Positions 27,919 through 35,592 of a DNA stretch of 38,561 nucleotides are shown piece after piece. Made by a program: the position numbers and the translations under genes. Where the stretch lies: the NCBI GenBank assembly GCA_937873205.1, contig CALMVO010000134.1, positions 1 to 38,561 of the forward strand, written 5' to 3'. How positions within the stretch are numbered: position 1 is the first letter of the stretch; every line of letters begins with the position of its first letter. Origin of the DNA: an uncultured Acetobacteraceae bacterium (GTDB lineage Bacteria; Pseudomonadota; Alphaproteobacteria; Acetobacterales; Acetobacteraceae). The notes under the pieces were generated by a model. The model did no database searches. It was not told the DNA's origin and saw only the letters and a program-made list of their open reading frames with translations.

Positions 27919-28719
27919 TCAGAGCATCCGGGCCAAGCGATCAAACTCGATGATCGAGAGCGTCTCCGCACGGCGCCGCGGGTCGATCCCGGCGCGGGAC
28001 AGCAAGATCTCGCCGCCGAGCGGCTTCAACGCCCCGCGCAGCATCTTGCGACGCTGGCCGAAGGCGGCGGCGGTCAGCCGCTCCATCGACGTGAACAGCT
28101 CGGGTGCCGGCTGCTCCGCGTGCGGCACCAGCCTGACCACGGCGGAGTGGACCGTCGGCGGCGGTGAGAACGCGCCCGGCGGGATGCGCAGCAGCAGCGA
28201 GGCGCTGCAGGTCCACTGCGCCAGCACCGCCAGACGACCGTAGGCATCGCCGCCCGGTGCGGCGGCGATCCGTTCGGCGACCTCCATCTGGAACATCAGC
28301 GTCAGCCGCTCCCAGCAGGCGGCTTGGCGCAGCCATCCGATCAGCAGCGCCGTGCCGATGTTGTAGGGCAGGTTGGCGACGATCTGGCGCGGCGCCGGTG
28401 CCAGTTCCGTCAAGTCCTGCCCGGTGGCGTCCGCCTCGATCAGCCGCAGGCGCGCGCCCACGGCCAGGCGCAGCTCCTCGACGGCGCCGACCGCGCGGCG
28501 GTCGATCTCGACTGCGGTCACCGTGGCAGCACCCGTCTCAAGCAGCGCGCGGGTGAGGCCGCCCGGACCGGGTCCGACCTCGACGACGTGCCGGCCGGTC
28601 AGATCGCCGGCCAGCCCGGCGATACGGGCGAGCAGCACCGGGTCGAGCAGGAAGTGCTGGCCGAGCGACTTGCGGGCATCGAGGCCATGGCGGGCGATGA
28701 CGTCGCGGAGCGGCGGCAA
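27919..28719 (-). CDS. rsmA: 16S rRNA (adenine1518-N6/adenine1519-N6)-dimethyltransferase
   Basis: KsgA/RsmA dimethylates two adjacent adenines in helix 45 of 16S rRNA late in 30S assembly. The 266-residue protein shows the N-terminal KSLGQHFLLDP, SAM-binding VEVGPGPGGLT (46-56), and the catalytic NLPYN motif (116-120), with the C-terminal domain ending ETLSIIEFDRLARML. The only available start is a TTG at 28719, abutting or overlapping a palindromic repeat, and there is no clear Shine-Dalgarno sequence. The usual partner surA is upstream on the same strand, but pdxA, often between them, is missing. Confidence 0.96.
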   Translation of the reverse strand: MPPLRDVIARHGLDARKSLGQHFLLDPVLLARIAGLAGDLTGRHVVEVGPGPGGLTRALLETGAATVTAVEIDRRAVGAVEELRLAVGARLRLIEADATGQDLTELAPAPRQIVANLPYNIGTALLIGWLRQAACWERLTLMFQMEVAERIAAAPGGDAYGRLAVLAQWTCSASLLLRIPPGAFSPPPTVHSAVVRLVPHAEQPAPELFTSMERLTAAAFGQRRKMLRGALKPLGGEILLSRAGIDPRRRAETLSIIEFDRLARML

Positions 28720-28777
28720 AGGCCGGGGGCGCTGCCCCTGGACCCCGCTGGAGCCAGCGGCTCCAGACCTGCTTTCC
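28718..28777 (+). repeat. Dispersed palindromic repeat, copy 4 (type B)
   Basis: AAAGGCCGGGGGCGCTGCCC then CTGGACCCCGCTGGAGCCAG and CGGCTCCAG, containing the palindrome CTGGAGCC-AGC-GGCTCCAG. It follows the same pattern as the left half of the repeat at 10745 and the one at 376. It occupies the surA-rsmA junction and touches the rsmA start codon. Confidence 0.7.
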
Positions 28778-28827
28778 TTCGAGTTCGTGTTCAGCGGAAG
28801 AGCTTCTGGCGGGCAGCGGCCCTGGCC

Positions 28828-30213
28828 TCAGCTGCTGCTCCGCATGTCGATCACGGCACGCCGGTGCAGGTCGCGGTTGAGCTGGCGCGAGACCATCTCG
28901 ACGCGCTCGCTCAGCAGCTGGTCGGCGATCTGTCCGGTATCGAGGTCGGCCAGGTTCTTCTCCGTGCGCGAGCAGACCATGATCACGTCGATGCCGTCGC
29001 CGGAGACCAGCGGGTGGCTGGGCTCGTTCACGGCAAGCGGCTCCAGCACGTGCGCCATCTGCGGGTTCAGCCGGTCGAGCTGCACCGCGCCGGGGTCGCT
29101 CGGCCGGTGCTCGCCGAAATCCTTGTTGGCGGCGGCGATCTGGTCGCAATCGTGCGCGGTCTTGGACAGCGTCACCGCCCGGGCCAGGGCCGCCTGCTGC
29201 TGCGCCGTCGGCGTCTGCGGGTTCAGCGGCGTGGTGAAGGGGACGAACGCCTGGCGCAGGTCGAGCACCGTGGTCATCTGGCGGCCGACCTGGCGTCGTC
29301 CGGCCAGCGTCACGATCTCGTAGCCGCCGGCGACCCGGACCGGATCGCTGATGGCGCCGATCGGCATCCGGTTGACGACCGAGACCACCTGCGGATCGAG
29401 CGTGTCGGCCTGCACCCAGCCGATCGAGCCGCCGTCCAGCGCAGTCTGGCTCTGGCTGAACTGCGCGGCCGCAATCGCGAACGGTGCCCCCTCGTGCAAC
29501 TGCTGGATGATAATGTTCGAGAACCGGAGCGCATCGGCCGAGTTCTTCGGATCCTCCACCGGCACGAAGATCTCGCTGAGCTCGTATTCCGGCTCGCCGC
29601 TGGAGCGTTTGAGGCTGTCCTGGCGCTGCCGGATCTCCGCCGACGTGACGCGAGCGCGCTCGCCGAGCTGCTCGCGCAACACGCTGCTCCAGGCCAGCTG
29701 CACGCGGATCTGGTCGATGAGCGTGGTCATCGACACCTGGTCCTTCCCCAGGCGATCGCGCAGCGCGTTCTTCGCCATTCCGTTGCGCTGCTCGATGCCG
29801 TCGATCGACTTGGCGATCTGCTCGATCGGCACGTTGATGTGGCGCTGCTGGATCTCCTGCATGCGCAGCTTCTCGTCGATCAGCTGCCGGGTGATCTGCG
29901 GCCGCAGCCGGCTCAGCACGTCCTCGCTGATCGGCAGCCCGGTGGAGAGCGCGAACAGCCGGCCGCGATCATCGACGTCGCGATGAGTGATCGGTTGGCC
30001 GTTCACCACCACGACGATGTCATCCTCCGACTGCCCCCGGGCGGTGGCACGTGCCGGCGTCTGCACCGGGCCGGCGGCATCGCTGCCGGTGGCGGCCGAG
30101 GCCGACTGGGCCTGGTCGGTTCCCTGCTTGTGGCGATGATGCTGCTGCGCCAGCGCCGGACCCGAGATGGCCAGAGCGGCCAGCGCCGGAAGGGTGATGC
30201 GCCTGAAGCTCAT
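28828..30213 (-). CDS. surA: Periplasmic chaperone / peptidyl-prolyl isomerase SurA
   Basis: Escorts unfolded outer-membrane proteins to the BAM complex. The 461-residue protein has a signal peptide (about 1-22, ending GPALA), a Gln/His/Ala-rich spacer, the SurA N-terminal chaperone domain (from VVVNGQPITHRDVDDRG near residue 65 through LRPQITRQLIDEKLRMQEIQ), and one parvulin PPIC domain (YELSEIFVPVEDPKN through GGSIGWVQ and GGYEIVTLAGRRQVG). It follows lptD, its best-known client, by 81 bp. The start region is a 14-bp tandem duplication, so an out-of-frame ATG precedes the real one. Confidence 0.93.
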   Translation of the reverse strand: MSFRRITLPALAALAISGPALAQQHHRHKQGTDQAQSASAATGSDAAGPVQTPARATARGQSEDDIVVVVNGQPITHRDVDDRGRLFALSTGLPISEDVLSRLRPQITRQLIDEKLRMQEIQQRHINVPIEQIAKSIDGIEQRNGMAKNALRDRLGKDQVSMTTLIDQIRVQLAWSSVLREQLGERARVTSAEIRQRQDSLKRSSGEPEYELSEIFVPVEDPKNSADALRFSNIIIQQLHEGAPFAIAAAQFSQSQTALDGGSIGWVQADTLDPQVVSVVNRMPIGAISDPVRVAGGYEIVTLAGRRQVGRQMTTVLDLRQAFVPFTTPLNPQTPTAQQQAALARAVTLSKTAHDCDQIAAANKDFGEHRPSDPGAVQLDRLNPQMAHVLEPLAVNEPSHPLVSGDGIDVIMVCSRTEKNLADLDTGQIADQLLSERVEMVSRQLNRDLHRRAVIDMRSSS

Positions 30214-30227
30214 GGCCTGAAGCTCAT
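30200..30227 (-). repeat. 14-bp tandem duplication of the surA start, creating a 5-codon upstream frame
   Basis: On the minus strand ATGAGCTTCAGGCC is followed by ATGAGCTTCAGGCG. The second copy is the surA start (30213). The first ATG (30227) reads MSFRP and then TGA, the stop overlapping the surA ATG (CC-ATGA-GC). AGGGA lies about 6 bases before the first ATG, while the surA ATG itself has no good site, so surA may be translated by termination-reinitiation. Confidence 0.8.
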
Positions 30228-30247
30228 GGGAAGTCCCTGGTTGGCCT

Positions 30248-30277
30248 CCGGACCTGATCGGCAGGGATCAGATCCGG
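30248..30277 (-). other. Strong hairpin between lptD and surA
   Basis: CCGGACCTGATC and GATCAGATCCGG flank a 6-base loop (GGCAGG). The 12-bp stem has one non-Watson-Crick position that is a U-G wobble in the minus-strand RNA. No T run follows it, so it is not a classical intrinsic terminator; an attenuator or mRNA-processing role between two operon genes is possible. Confidence 0.55.
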
Positions 30278-30294
30278 TCGGTGGTGAATGGGTG

Positions 30295-32592
30295 CTAGCC
30301 GTTGATCGGGAAGGTGCCGAGCGTCTTGAAGGTGACGGTGAACAGGATCGAGGTGTCGCCGCTGTCGCCGTTGATGGTGGTGTAGCGCCGATTGAGCGAC
30401 ACGTCGAAGATGAAACAGTCGTTGGTGTAGGAGACATCGCCGCCCACTGCCACGAACTGGTTGGTGGCGAGGTCGCGGCGGCCGAACACGCCGACGTGGT
30501 AGCCCTTGTAGGTGCTGGATATACCAAGCGTCGCCTCGTTGGTCGGCACGAAGAAGGCTGCGGCTGGGCCCAGCGTGTAGGGGTTCTGGTTGTAGTAGTA
30601 GTAGTAGCTGCGATAGTTATAGACGTAGCCGCCGGAAACGCTGAACAGCGGCACGCCGGCCGAGACCAGCCCGTCGGCGAAATGCGTCTGGCCGGTCTCG
30701 TGGTCGAGCCGGTCGCGTACCGTGAAGTCGAGCCAGCGGGTCGGGATGAAGGACAGCCGGCTCACGATGTCGGACGCGTGGGTGGAGAGGCCGTTGTCGG
30801 GCAGCTGGTTCTGATCGATGTGCTCCTGGTAGCTCTCGCCCACCAGCGCGTCGATCTGGTGACCGTCGAAGGACCAGTTGCCGTGCAGCCCGACATTGGC
30901 GCGTAAGCCCCCGTCCAGCCGGTCGACGCCCTCGTGCCGGTTCAGCGAGAACAGCGTGCTGTCGGTGAACTCGGTATCGAGGCTGTCCTCGTTCGGCCGG
31001 TCGCGGGTGGTGCTGTTGCCGGAGTTGGGCGCCGCAATCACCTGCACGATCGGCTCGATGATGGCCGAGCCGTTCGGCAGCGCCCGCACGAACGGCCAGC
31101 GCATCTTGACGGCGACCGTCGGCAGCGCTTGGCCGGTGGTGGCCCCGTTCACCGGGCTGTAGTTCGGCACCAGGTCGAGCTTGGTCGCCTTGTAGACCTC
31201 GGAGTCCAGGTGCAGCGTGACGTCGTAGAGCTGGCCAAGCGTGTTGCGGAACGGCCGGTCGTAGTTGAGCCCGAGTTCGAGCCGCTGGTCCGAGGTGCCG
31301 TTCGGCCGGTAGATGTCGAAGTCGGTGGTGTAGAGCGAGCTGCGGCCGCCGAGCGCGTCCGGCGCGCCGGTGAAGGTGTAGGTGTAGCGCGGCAGCACGA
31401 ACGGCAGCTGGCTCGAGTTGATGACGCCGGTGTTCAGGCCCTGGAAGAACGTGCCGTCGACGCGAGAGTAGGCGCCGGCGCCGAAGCCTTCGGCATACAC
31501 GCTGCTGGTCAGCACGTCGGCGCCATAGCCGGTGATGCGGTAGTCGCGCAGGTAGTTGGCCGAGCTCGCCAGGTTGATGTCTGCGCCGTAGCGCCAGTAC
31601 TGGTTGAGGTCGAACACCGCGTGCGAATAGACGTAGCCCTGCACGCCCTTGTCGTTGACCGGCGCCACGAAGTTGCCGTTGTCGAAGAAGCCCGGCGTGT
31701 TGGTGGTGTCGTAGGCGACGGCGCCGGTGACGTGCACCAGGCCGGTGTTGAACCGCTCGCGATAGGCGGCGGTCAGCTGTGGCCCGGTGCGACTCGACAC
31801 CAGCGGGACCAGGGTCAGGTCGGAATCGCGATTGATCGCCCAGAAGTAAGGCAGCGTCGCGTAGGTGCCGAGATGCTTGTCGCTGGGCGAGAACTGGCCC
31901 AGCAGGAAGCCGCTCTGCCGCTTCACCGACGGGTCCGGCGTCGAGAAGAACGGCAGGTAGAACACCGGTAGGCCGAACATGTCGATATAGACGTCGCGGT
32001 ATTCGAGGCGCTTGTGCTCGAGGTCGTCGGTGGCGTCGTAGGCGCGCAGCTGCCAGAACGGGGGCTGGTCGGGGTGCTGCGCGCAGACCTTGCACGAGGT
32101 GTAGACCGCCCGCGACAGGTCGTTGACCCGTCCATCCACGCGCCGGGCGCCGTTGGCGGCGAGCTTGCCGTTCGCGGCCAGCAGCGCCCGCATGTCGGTC
32201 ATGACGCCCTCGCGCATCCCCTGCGTGAGCTCGGCGTAGTCGGAGAACAGCACCTGGCCGTCCGGCTCCAGGATCGCCACGTGGCCGGACGCGGCGGCGA
32301 CGTTGGTGTTGCGGTCGAAGGTGACCCGATCGGCGCGCAGCACGTGGTCGTTCTGCCAGATCTCGACGTGGCCGGTCCAGGTCACCAGTCCGGCCTTGCT
32401 GTCGTAGCTGACGCTGTCGGCACGGAACGTCACCGGCTCGTTGCGCGACAACGGCGTGCCTTTGGCGCCGCCCAGGCCCGGCAGCGAGATCTGGGCTCGC
32501 GCCAGCCCCCACGGCATTGCCGCGGCGGCGCAGAGTCCAGCCAGCAGCAGCGCCGGCCGGCGGGAGGGGGAGCGGGCGACGTGGCGGCGCAT
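30295..32592 (-). CDS. lptD: LPS-assembly protein LptD
   Basis: Outer-membrane beta-barrel that inserts lipopolysaccharide into the outer leaflet with LptE. The 765-residue protein has a signal peptide (cleavage likely after ARA-33), an LptA/OstA-like periplasmic domain (about 45-150: VTFRADSVSYDSKAGLVTW), then a long barrel of alternating strands. Cysteines of the mature protein are SCKVC near residues 167/170 and a single NDCF near 726; E. coli has two N-terminal and two adjacent C-terminal cysteines, so the pattern here is 2+1. A run of five Tyr (YNYRSYYYYYNQN) is coded by a triplet repeat. The ATG overlaps the lptG stop (TGATG). Confidence 0.95.
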   Translation of the reverse strand: MRRHVARSPSRRPALLLAGLCAAAAMPWGLARAQISLPGLGGAKGTPLSRNEPVTFRADSVSYDSKAGLVTWTGHVEIWQNDHVLRADRVTFDRNTNVAAASGHVAILEPDGQVLFSDYAELTQGMREGVMTDMRALLAANGKLAANGARRVDGRVNDLSRAVYTSCKVCAQHPDQPPFWQLRAYDATDDLEHKRLEYRDVYIDMFGLPVFYLPFFSTPDPSVKRQSGFLLGQFSPSDKHLGTYATLPYFWAINRDSDLTLVPLVSSRTGPQLTAAYRERFNTGLVHVTGAVAYDTTNTPGFFDNGNFVAPVNDKGVQGYVYSHAVFDLNQYWRYGADINLASSANYLRDYRITGYGADVLTSSVYAEGFGAGAYSRVDGTFFQGLNTGVINSSQLPFVLPRYTYTFTGAPDALGGRSSLYTTDFDIYRPNGTSDQRLELGLNYDRPFRNTLGQLYDVTLHLDSEVYKATKLDLVPNYSPVNGATTGQALPTVAVKMRWPFVRALPNGSAIIEPIVQVIAAPNSGNSTTRDRPNEDSLDTEFTDSTLFSLNRHEGVDRLDGGLRANVGLHGNWSFDGHQIDALVGESYQEHIDQNQLPDNGLSTHASDIVSRLSFIPTRWLDFTVRDRLDHETGQTHFADGLVSAGVPLFSVSGGYVYNYRSYYYYYNQNPYTLGPAAAFFVPTNEATLGISSTYKGYHVGVFGRRDLATNQFVAVGGDVSYTNDCFIFDVSLNRRYTTINGDSGDTSILFTVTFKTLGTFPING
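30592..30606. repeat. Triplet repeat (GTA)5 within lptD
   Basis: Five perfect GTA units on the plus strand, coding five consecutive tyrosines in LptD. Triplet slippage would change length without shifting the frame. Confidence 0.85.
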
Positions 32593-33704
32593 CAGCCGTC
32601 CTCCAGGTGCAGCAGCAGGGTGATCGCCAGCAGCAGCCCGGCGCCGGCCGGCGCCCAGGCCGCCATCACCGGCGGCAGCGCGCCGGATTGGCCGAACTGC
32701 TCGGCGACCTTGGAGATCGTGAACAGGGCGAAGCCGGCGGCGACGCCGCTGCCGATCATGCGGGCGACGCCGCCGCGGCGCACCGGCCGCATCGAGAAGC
32801 CGGCCGAGACCAGCGCCATCGTGCCCGCCAGCAGCGGCAGCGCCAGCAGCGCCTGGAAGTGCAGCCGATGGCGGATCGAGGAGAAGCCGGAGCGCTCCAG
32901 CAGCGCGATGAATCCCGGCAGCGTCCAGACCGAGAAGGTGTCGGGGGCGGCAAAGCTCTGCTGCACGCGGTTCACGGTGAGGTCGGTGGGCAGGCGGAGC
33001 GCGCCGACCAGGTTCGGCATGTGGTCGGGCGCGATGGTCGCGGCATCCTGGAACAGCCAGGCGCCGGGCTCCAGCTGGCCCGAGCCGGCCTCGATGCGCA
33101 GCAGCAGCCGATCATGGGCGTCGAGGCGGAACACGCTGATGCTCCGAGCGTCCAGCGTGCCGTCCGTGACCATCACCGAACGGGCGTGCAGGATCGCGAT
33201 GCCGCCCGACACCAGCCCGGAATCCGACTGCCGCAGCCAGAGCTGCCCGCCGGCCAGGTTCAAGAGGCCGCCCGAGTTGCGCAGGAAGGCGTTGTCGAGG
33301 GCTTCTGCGCGCGCGTACGTCGCCGACGAGAGCGGGCTCAGCAGCGTGGTGGCGATCACGCCCACCGCCATCGCGCAAGCCAACGGGGCGGCCAGGAACT
33401 GCCAGGCCGAGATGCCGGCGGCGCGGGCGACGATCAGCTCGGACGAGCGGGTCAGACGCCAGAAGCAGACGATGCCGCCCAGCAGCACGCCGAAGGGCAG
33501 GATCTGGATGCAGAAATAGGGCAGGTGCAGCGCCGCGATCTCGACCGCCAGGCTCGGCGGCACGTCCGGCCGGGTGGCGGCGCGGCGCAGCAGGTCGATG
33601 AAGTCGAACAGCGACACCAGGCCGGTCAGCGCCGCGATCAGCGCCAGGATCGACAGCGTGAACTGCCGCGCGATGTAGAACGAGAGCGTGACGGCGACGG
33701 CCAT
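32592..33704 (-). CDS. lptG: LPS export ABC transporter permease LptG
   Basis: Inner-membrane permease of the LptB2FG extractor that lifts LPS into the LptC-LptA bridge. The 370-residue protein has the family topology: transmembrane helices near residues 10-35 and 60-120, a large periplasmic beta-jellyroll (about 130-270), and three C-terminal helices (HFQALLALPLLAGTMALVSA, GVAAGFALFTISKVAEQ, VMAAWAPAGAGLLLAITL). LptF versus LptG is assigned by order and by the FIALLERSGFSS segment. It begins 12 bp after the lptF stop and overlaps lptD by one base. Confidence 0.93.
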   Translation of the reverse strand: MAVAVTLSFYIARQFTLSILALIAALTGLVSLFDFIDLLRRAATRPDVPPSLAVEIAALHLPYFCIQILPFGVLLGGIVCFWRLTRSSELIVARAAGISAWQFLAAPLACAMAVGVIATTLLSPLSSATYARAEALDNAFLRNSGGLLNLAGGQLWLRQSDSGLVSGGIAILHARSVMVTDGTLDARSISVFRLDAHDRLLLRIEAGSGQLEPGAWLFQDAATIAPDHMPNLVGALRLPTDLTVNRVQQSFAAPDTFSVWTLPGFIALLERSGFSSIRHRLHFQALLALPLLAGTMALVSAGFSMRPVRRGGVARMIGSGVAAGFALFTISKVAEQFGQSGALPPVMAAWAPAGAGLLLAITLLLHLEDG

Positions 33705-33716
33705 GCGGGCGCCGGC

Positions 33717-34904
33717 TCACGCGGCCACGGGCGCGCGCCGGCGCGATGCCGGGGTGCCGGGCCCGGACGTTCCAGCCGGCGGGCCACGCCGGGGTGCCGC
33801 CGGCGCGCGCAGGTCGGCGCCGAACAGGACGGTGGCGCAGACCAGCCCGGGCAGCACCGCCTCGATCCAGATCAGCGGGATCAGCGCCGGCGCGCGCGAG
33901 GCCACGCTCTGCACGGTGAGCCCGACCGCCAGCAGCCCGACCACCGTCAGGATCGCCACCAGCGGCCGCAGCAGGGCGCCGTGGCGGGAGAACGCGCCGT
34001 CCAGCACCGACAGCAGCGCCACCATGGCGAACGAGAACGCCGTCAGCGGCGCGGTCAGCCGGCGATTCGCCTCGACCAGGAACTTGCCGCGGTCGTGCGC
34101 CATCACCAGGCGCGGATCGGGATGCAGCAGCTCGCCCAGCGACATCTCGGTAGCGTCGCGGTATCGGATGTCGTCGTCCTTGCCGCTGTCGGTGAGGTCG
34201 ATGGTGTTGCGGCCGAAGGTGAGCACGTTGAGGCGTCCGGTCTTACGGTCGATCTCCTCGCGCGAGCCGTGATAGAGCACCACGCGGGGCACGTCGCCGG
34301 TAGATTCCAGGTGGCCATACTGAGCCAGGATGGTGGCGCGGGTGTTCTTCTGGCGGTCGTCCTCGACCAGGATGCCGCGAAGCGTGCCATCCGGGTCGCG
34401 GGTGCGGATGTAGACCGTCATGGTGTCCGACACCGGCGTGAACACGCCCTCCTGCAGCAGGAAGGCGGCCATCTTGTTGCGGATCTCGAACTCGTACTGG
34501 CGGAACCGGTGGTAGCTCGCCGGCACCACCCAGATGTTGAGCACGTAGCAGAGCGCCATCGCGATGACGGTGCAGTAGAACGCCGGCCGGGCGATCGCGA
34601 GCGGCGACAGCCCGGCGGCGCGCATCACGGTGAGCTCGCGGTCGCCGGCCAGGCGCTGATAGACGAACTGCGTCACGACGAAGGTGGTGATCGGCACGAT
34701 CACGGCGACGAAGGAGGGGATCAGCAGGCCGGTCAGCTGCAGGAACACGCGCAGGCTGAGGCCACGATCCACCACCAGGCTGACGAAGCGGAGCGACTGG
34801 GTGAGCCAGATCAGCGCCGCCAGGCCGCCGGTGCTGGCCAGCAGTGCCACGAGCAGCTGGCGCAGCACGTATCGGTCGAGCCGGGTCACCGAGGGCGCAA
34901 TCAT
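33717..34904 (-). CDS. lptF: LPS export ABC transporter permease LptF
   Basis: Partner permease of LptG in LPS extraction. ATG 34904 (MIAPSVTRLDRYVLRQLLVA) is chosen over one 14 codons upstream because it is preceded by an AGAGGGG site and matches the family start. The 395 residues show the N-terminal helix, the tandem helices LQLTGLLIPSFVAVIVPITT and the LAGDRELTVMRAAGLS coupling helix that contacts LptB, a periplasmic jellyroll (about 125-270), and C-terminal helices. The Pro/Arg/Ala-rich cytoplasmic tail (RAPAAPRRGPPAGTSGPG) is a low-complexity extension. It is the first gene of the lptF-lptG-lptD-surA run. Confidence 0.94.
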   Translation of the reverse strand: MIAPSVTRLDRYVLRQLLVALLASTGGLAALIWLTQSLRFVSLVVDRGLSLRVFLQLTGLLIPSFVAVIVPITTFVVTQFVYQRLAGDRELTVMRAAGLSPLAIARPAFYCTVIAMALCYVLNIWVVPASYHRFRQYEFEIRNKMAAFLLQEGVFTPVSDTMTVYIRTRDPDGTLRGILVEDDRQKNTRATILAQYGHLESTGDVPRVVLYHGSREEIDRKTGRLNVLTFGRNTIDLTDSGKDDDIRYRDATEMSLGELLHPDPRLVMAHDRGKFLVEANRRLTAPLTAFSFAMVALLSVLDGAFSRHGALLRPLVAILTVVGLLAVGLTVQSVASRAPALIPLIWIEAVLPGLVCATVLFGADLRAPAAPRRGPPAGTSGPGTPASRRRAPVAA

Positions 34905-35115
34905 GCCCCTCTCTACCCTCCAAGCCGCCCCGGCAAAAGACGCCACCGTGCCACCGACCGTATCGCCCGGTGCCGCCTGGCGGCCGAGCTGGTGGCGTCA
35001 TGCCCGGGCGGCGTTCCAGCGTGCCGACCCGGTTCGCTTGGCAGCCGCCGCAGGATAGCGGCCGGGACCGCGTGTCGTCCCGGGCGTGCGGGATTGCGAC
35101 CGCATGCGCCCTGCC
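34905..35115. other. Non-coding stretch between lptF and a broken GNAT gene
   Basis: 211 bases without a credible gene. It should hold the promoter of the lptF operon, but no convincing -35/-10 pair is visible. The hairpin CCGGGAC-(8)-GTCCCGG at 35062-35083 lies after the acetyltransferase stop and could be a weak rho-independent-like structure, though it lacks a T run on either side. Confidence 0.5.
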
Positions 35116-35561
35116 TCACTCCGGTGCCGGTGCGCCCTTCCGATCCAGCCGCTTGCCCATGACCGTGCGGGGTGCCGTCTCGAAGCCCAGGCGCTCGTAG
35201 AACGGGATCACCCCGGCATTGGTCTCGCGCACCAGCAGCTGCGCCTTCACCACGCCCCCCGCCGTCGCAGCCAGTCCTCCGCCGCCTCGACCATCCGCCG
35301 GCCGATCCCGCCGCCGCGCAGGCCGGGCGCCGACGCCACGAAATAGAGCCAGCCACGATGGCCGTCATGCCCGACCATGACCGTGCCGCCGATGCCGCCG
35401 AACCCATCCGCGGTGACCAGCACGGCGGAGCAGGCTCCCGCGAGCGCGAACCGAAAGTCCGCGACCAGGTCGTTGTCGGCCGTCACCAGGCCGCAGGCCC
35501 GCCACAACGCGACCACCGCCGGCTCGTCGTCCGCCCCGGCAGCCCTGGCGCTGTGCGTCAT
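35116..35561 (-). pseudogene. GNAT acetyltransferase broken by a -1 frameshift at a G run
   Basis: From ATG 35561 the frame reads a normal GNAT domain (VVALWRACGLVTADNDLVAD, GHRGWLYFVASAPGLRGGGI with the acetyl-CoA loop G-x-G-G-G-I-G) to WLRRRGAW-stop at 35247. Immediately beyond, another frame gives KAQLLVRETNAGVIPFYERL and GFETAPRTVMGKRL to a stop at 35116, which is the expected GNAT C-terminus. Adding one G to the six-G run (35255-35260, C on the plus strand) joins them into an intact protein of about 148 residues. It may be a real pseudogene, a phase-variable tract or an assembly error. It is 31 bp downstream of the MOSC gene. Confidence 0.75.
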
Positions 35562-35592
35562 GAGAGAACCGCCGGTGTCGCGAGAGGCGCCG

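Noticed and set aside
28324-30906. 860-codon plus-strand open frame opposite rsmA, surA and lptD
   Set aside because: Spans three recognised genes on the other strand and has shadow-like composition.
35062-35083. Intrinsic terminator after the GNAT gene
   Set aside because: The stem is good but there is no T run on either side, so it is only noted as a hairpin.
32517-35162. 881-codon plus-strand open frame opposite lptD-lptG-lptF
   Set aside because: Low-complexity Arg/Gln/Gly-rich translation antisense to well-recognised Lpt genes.
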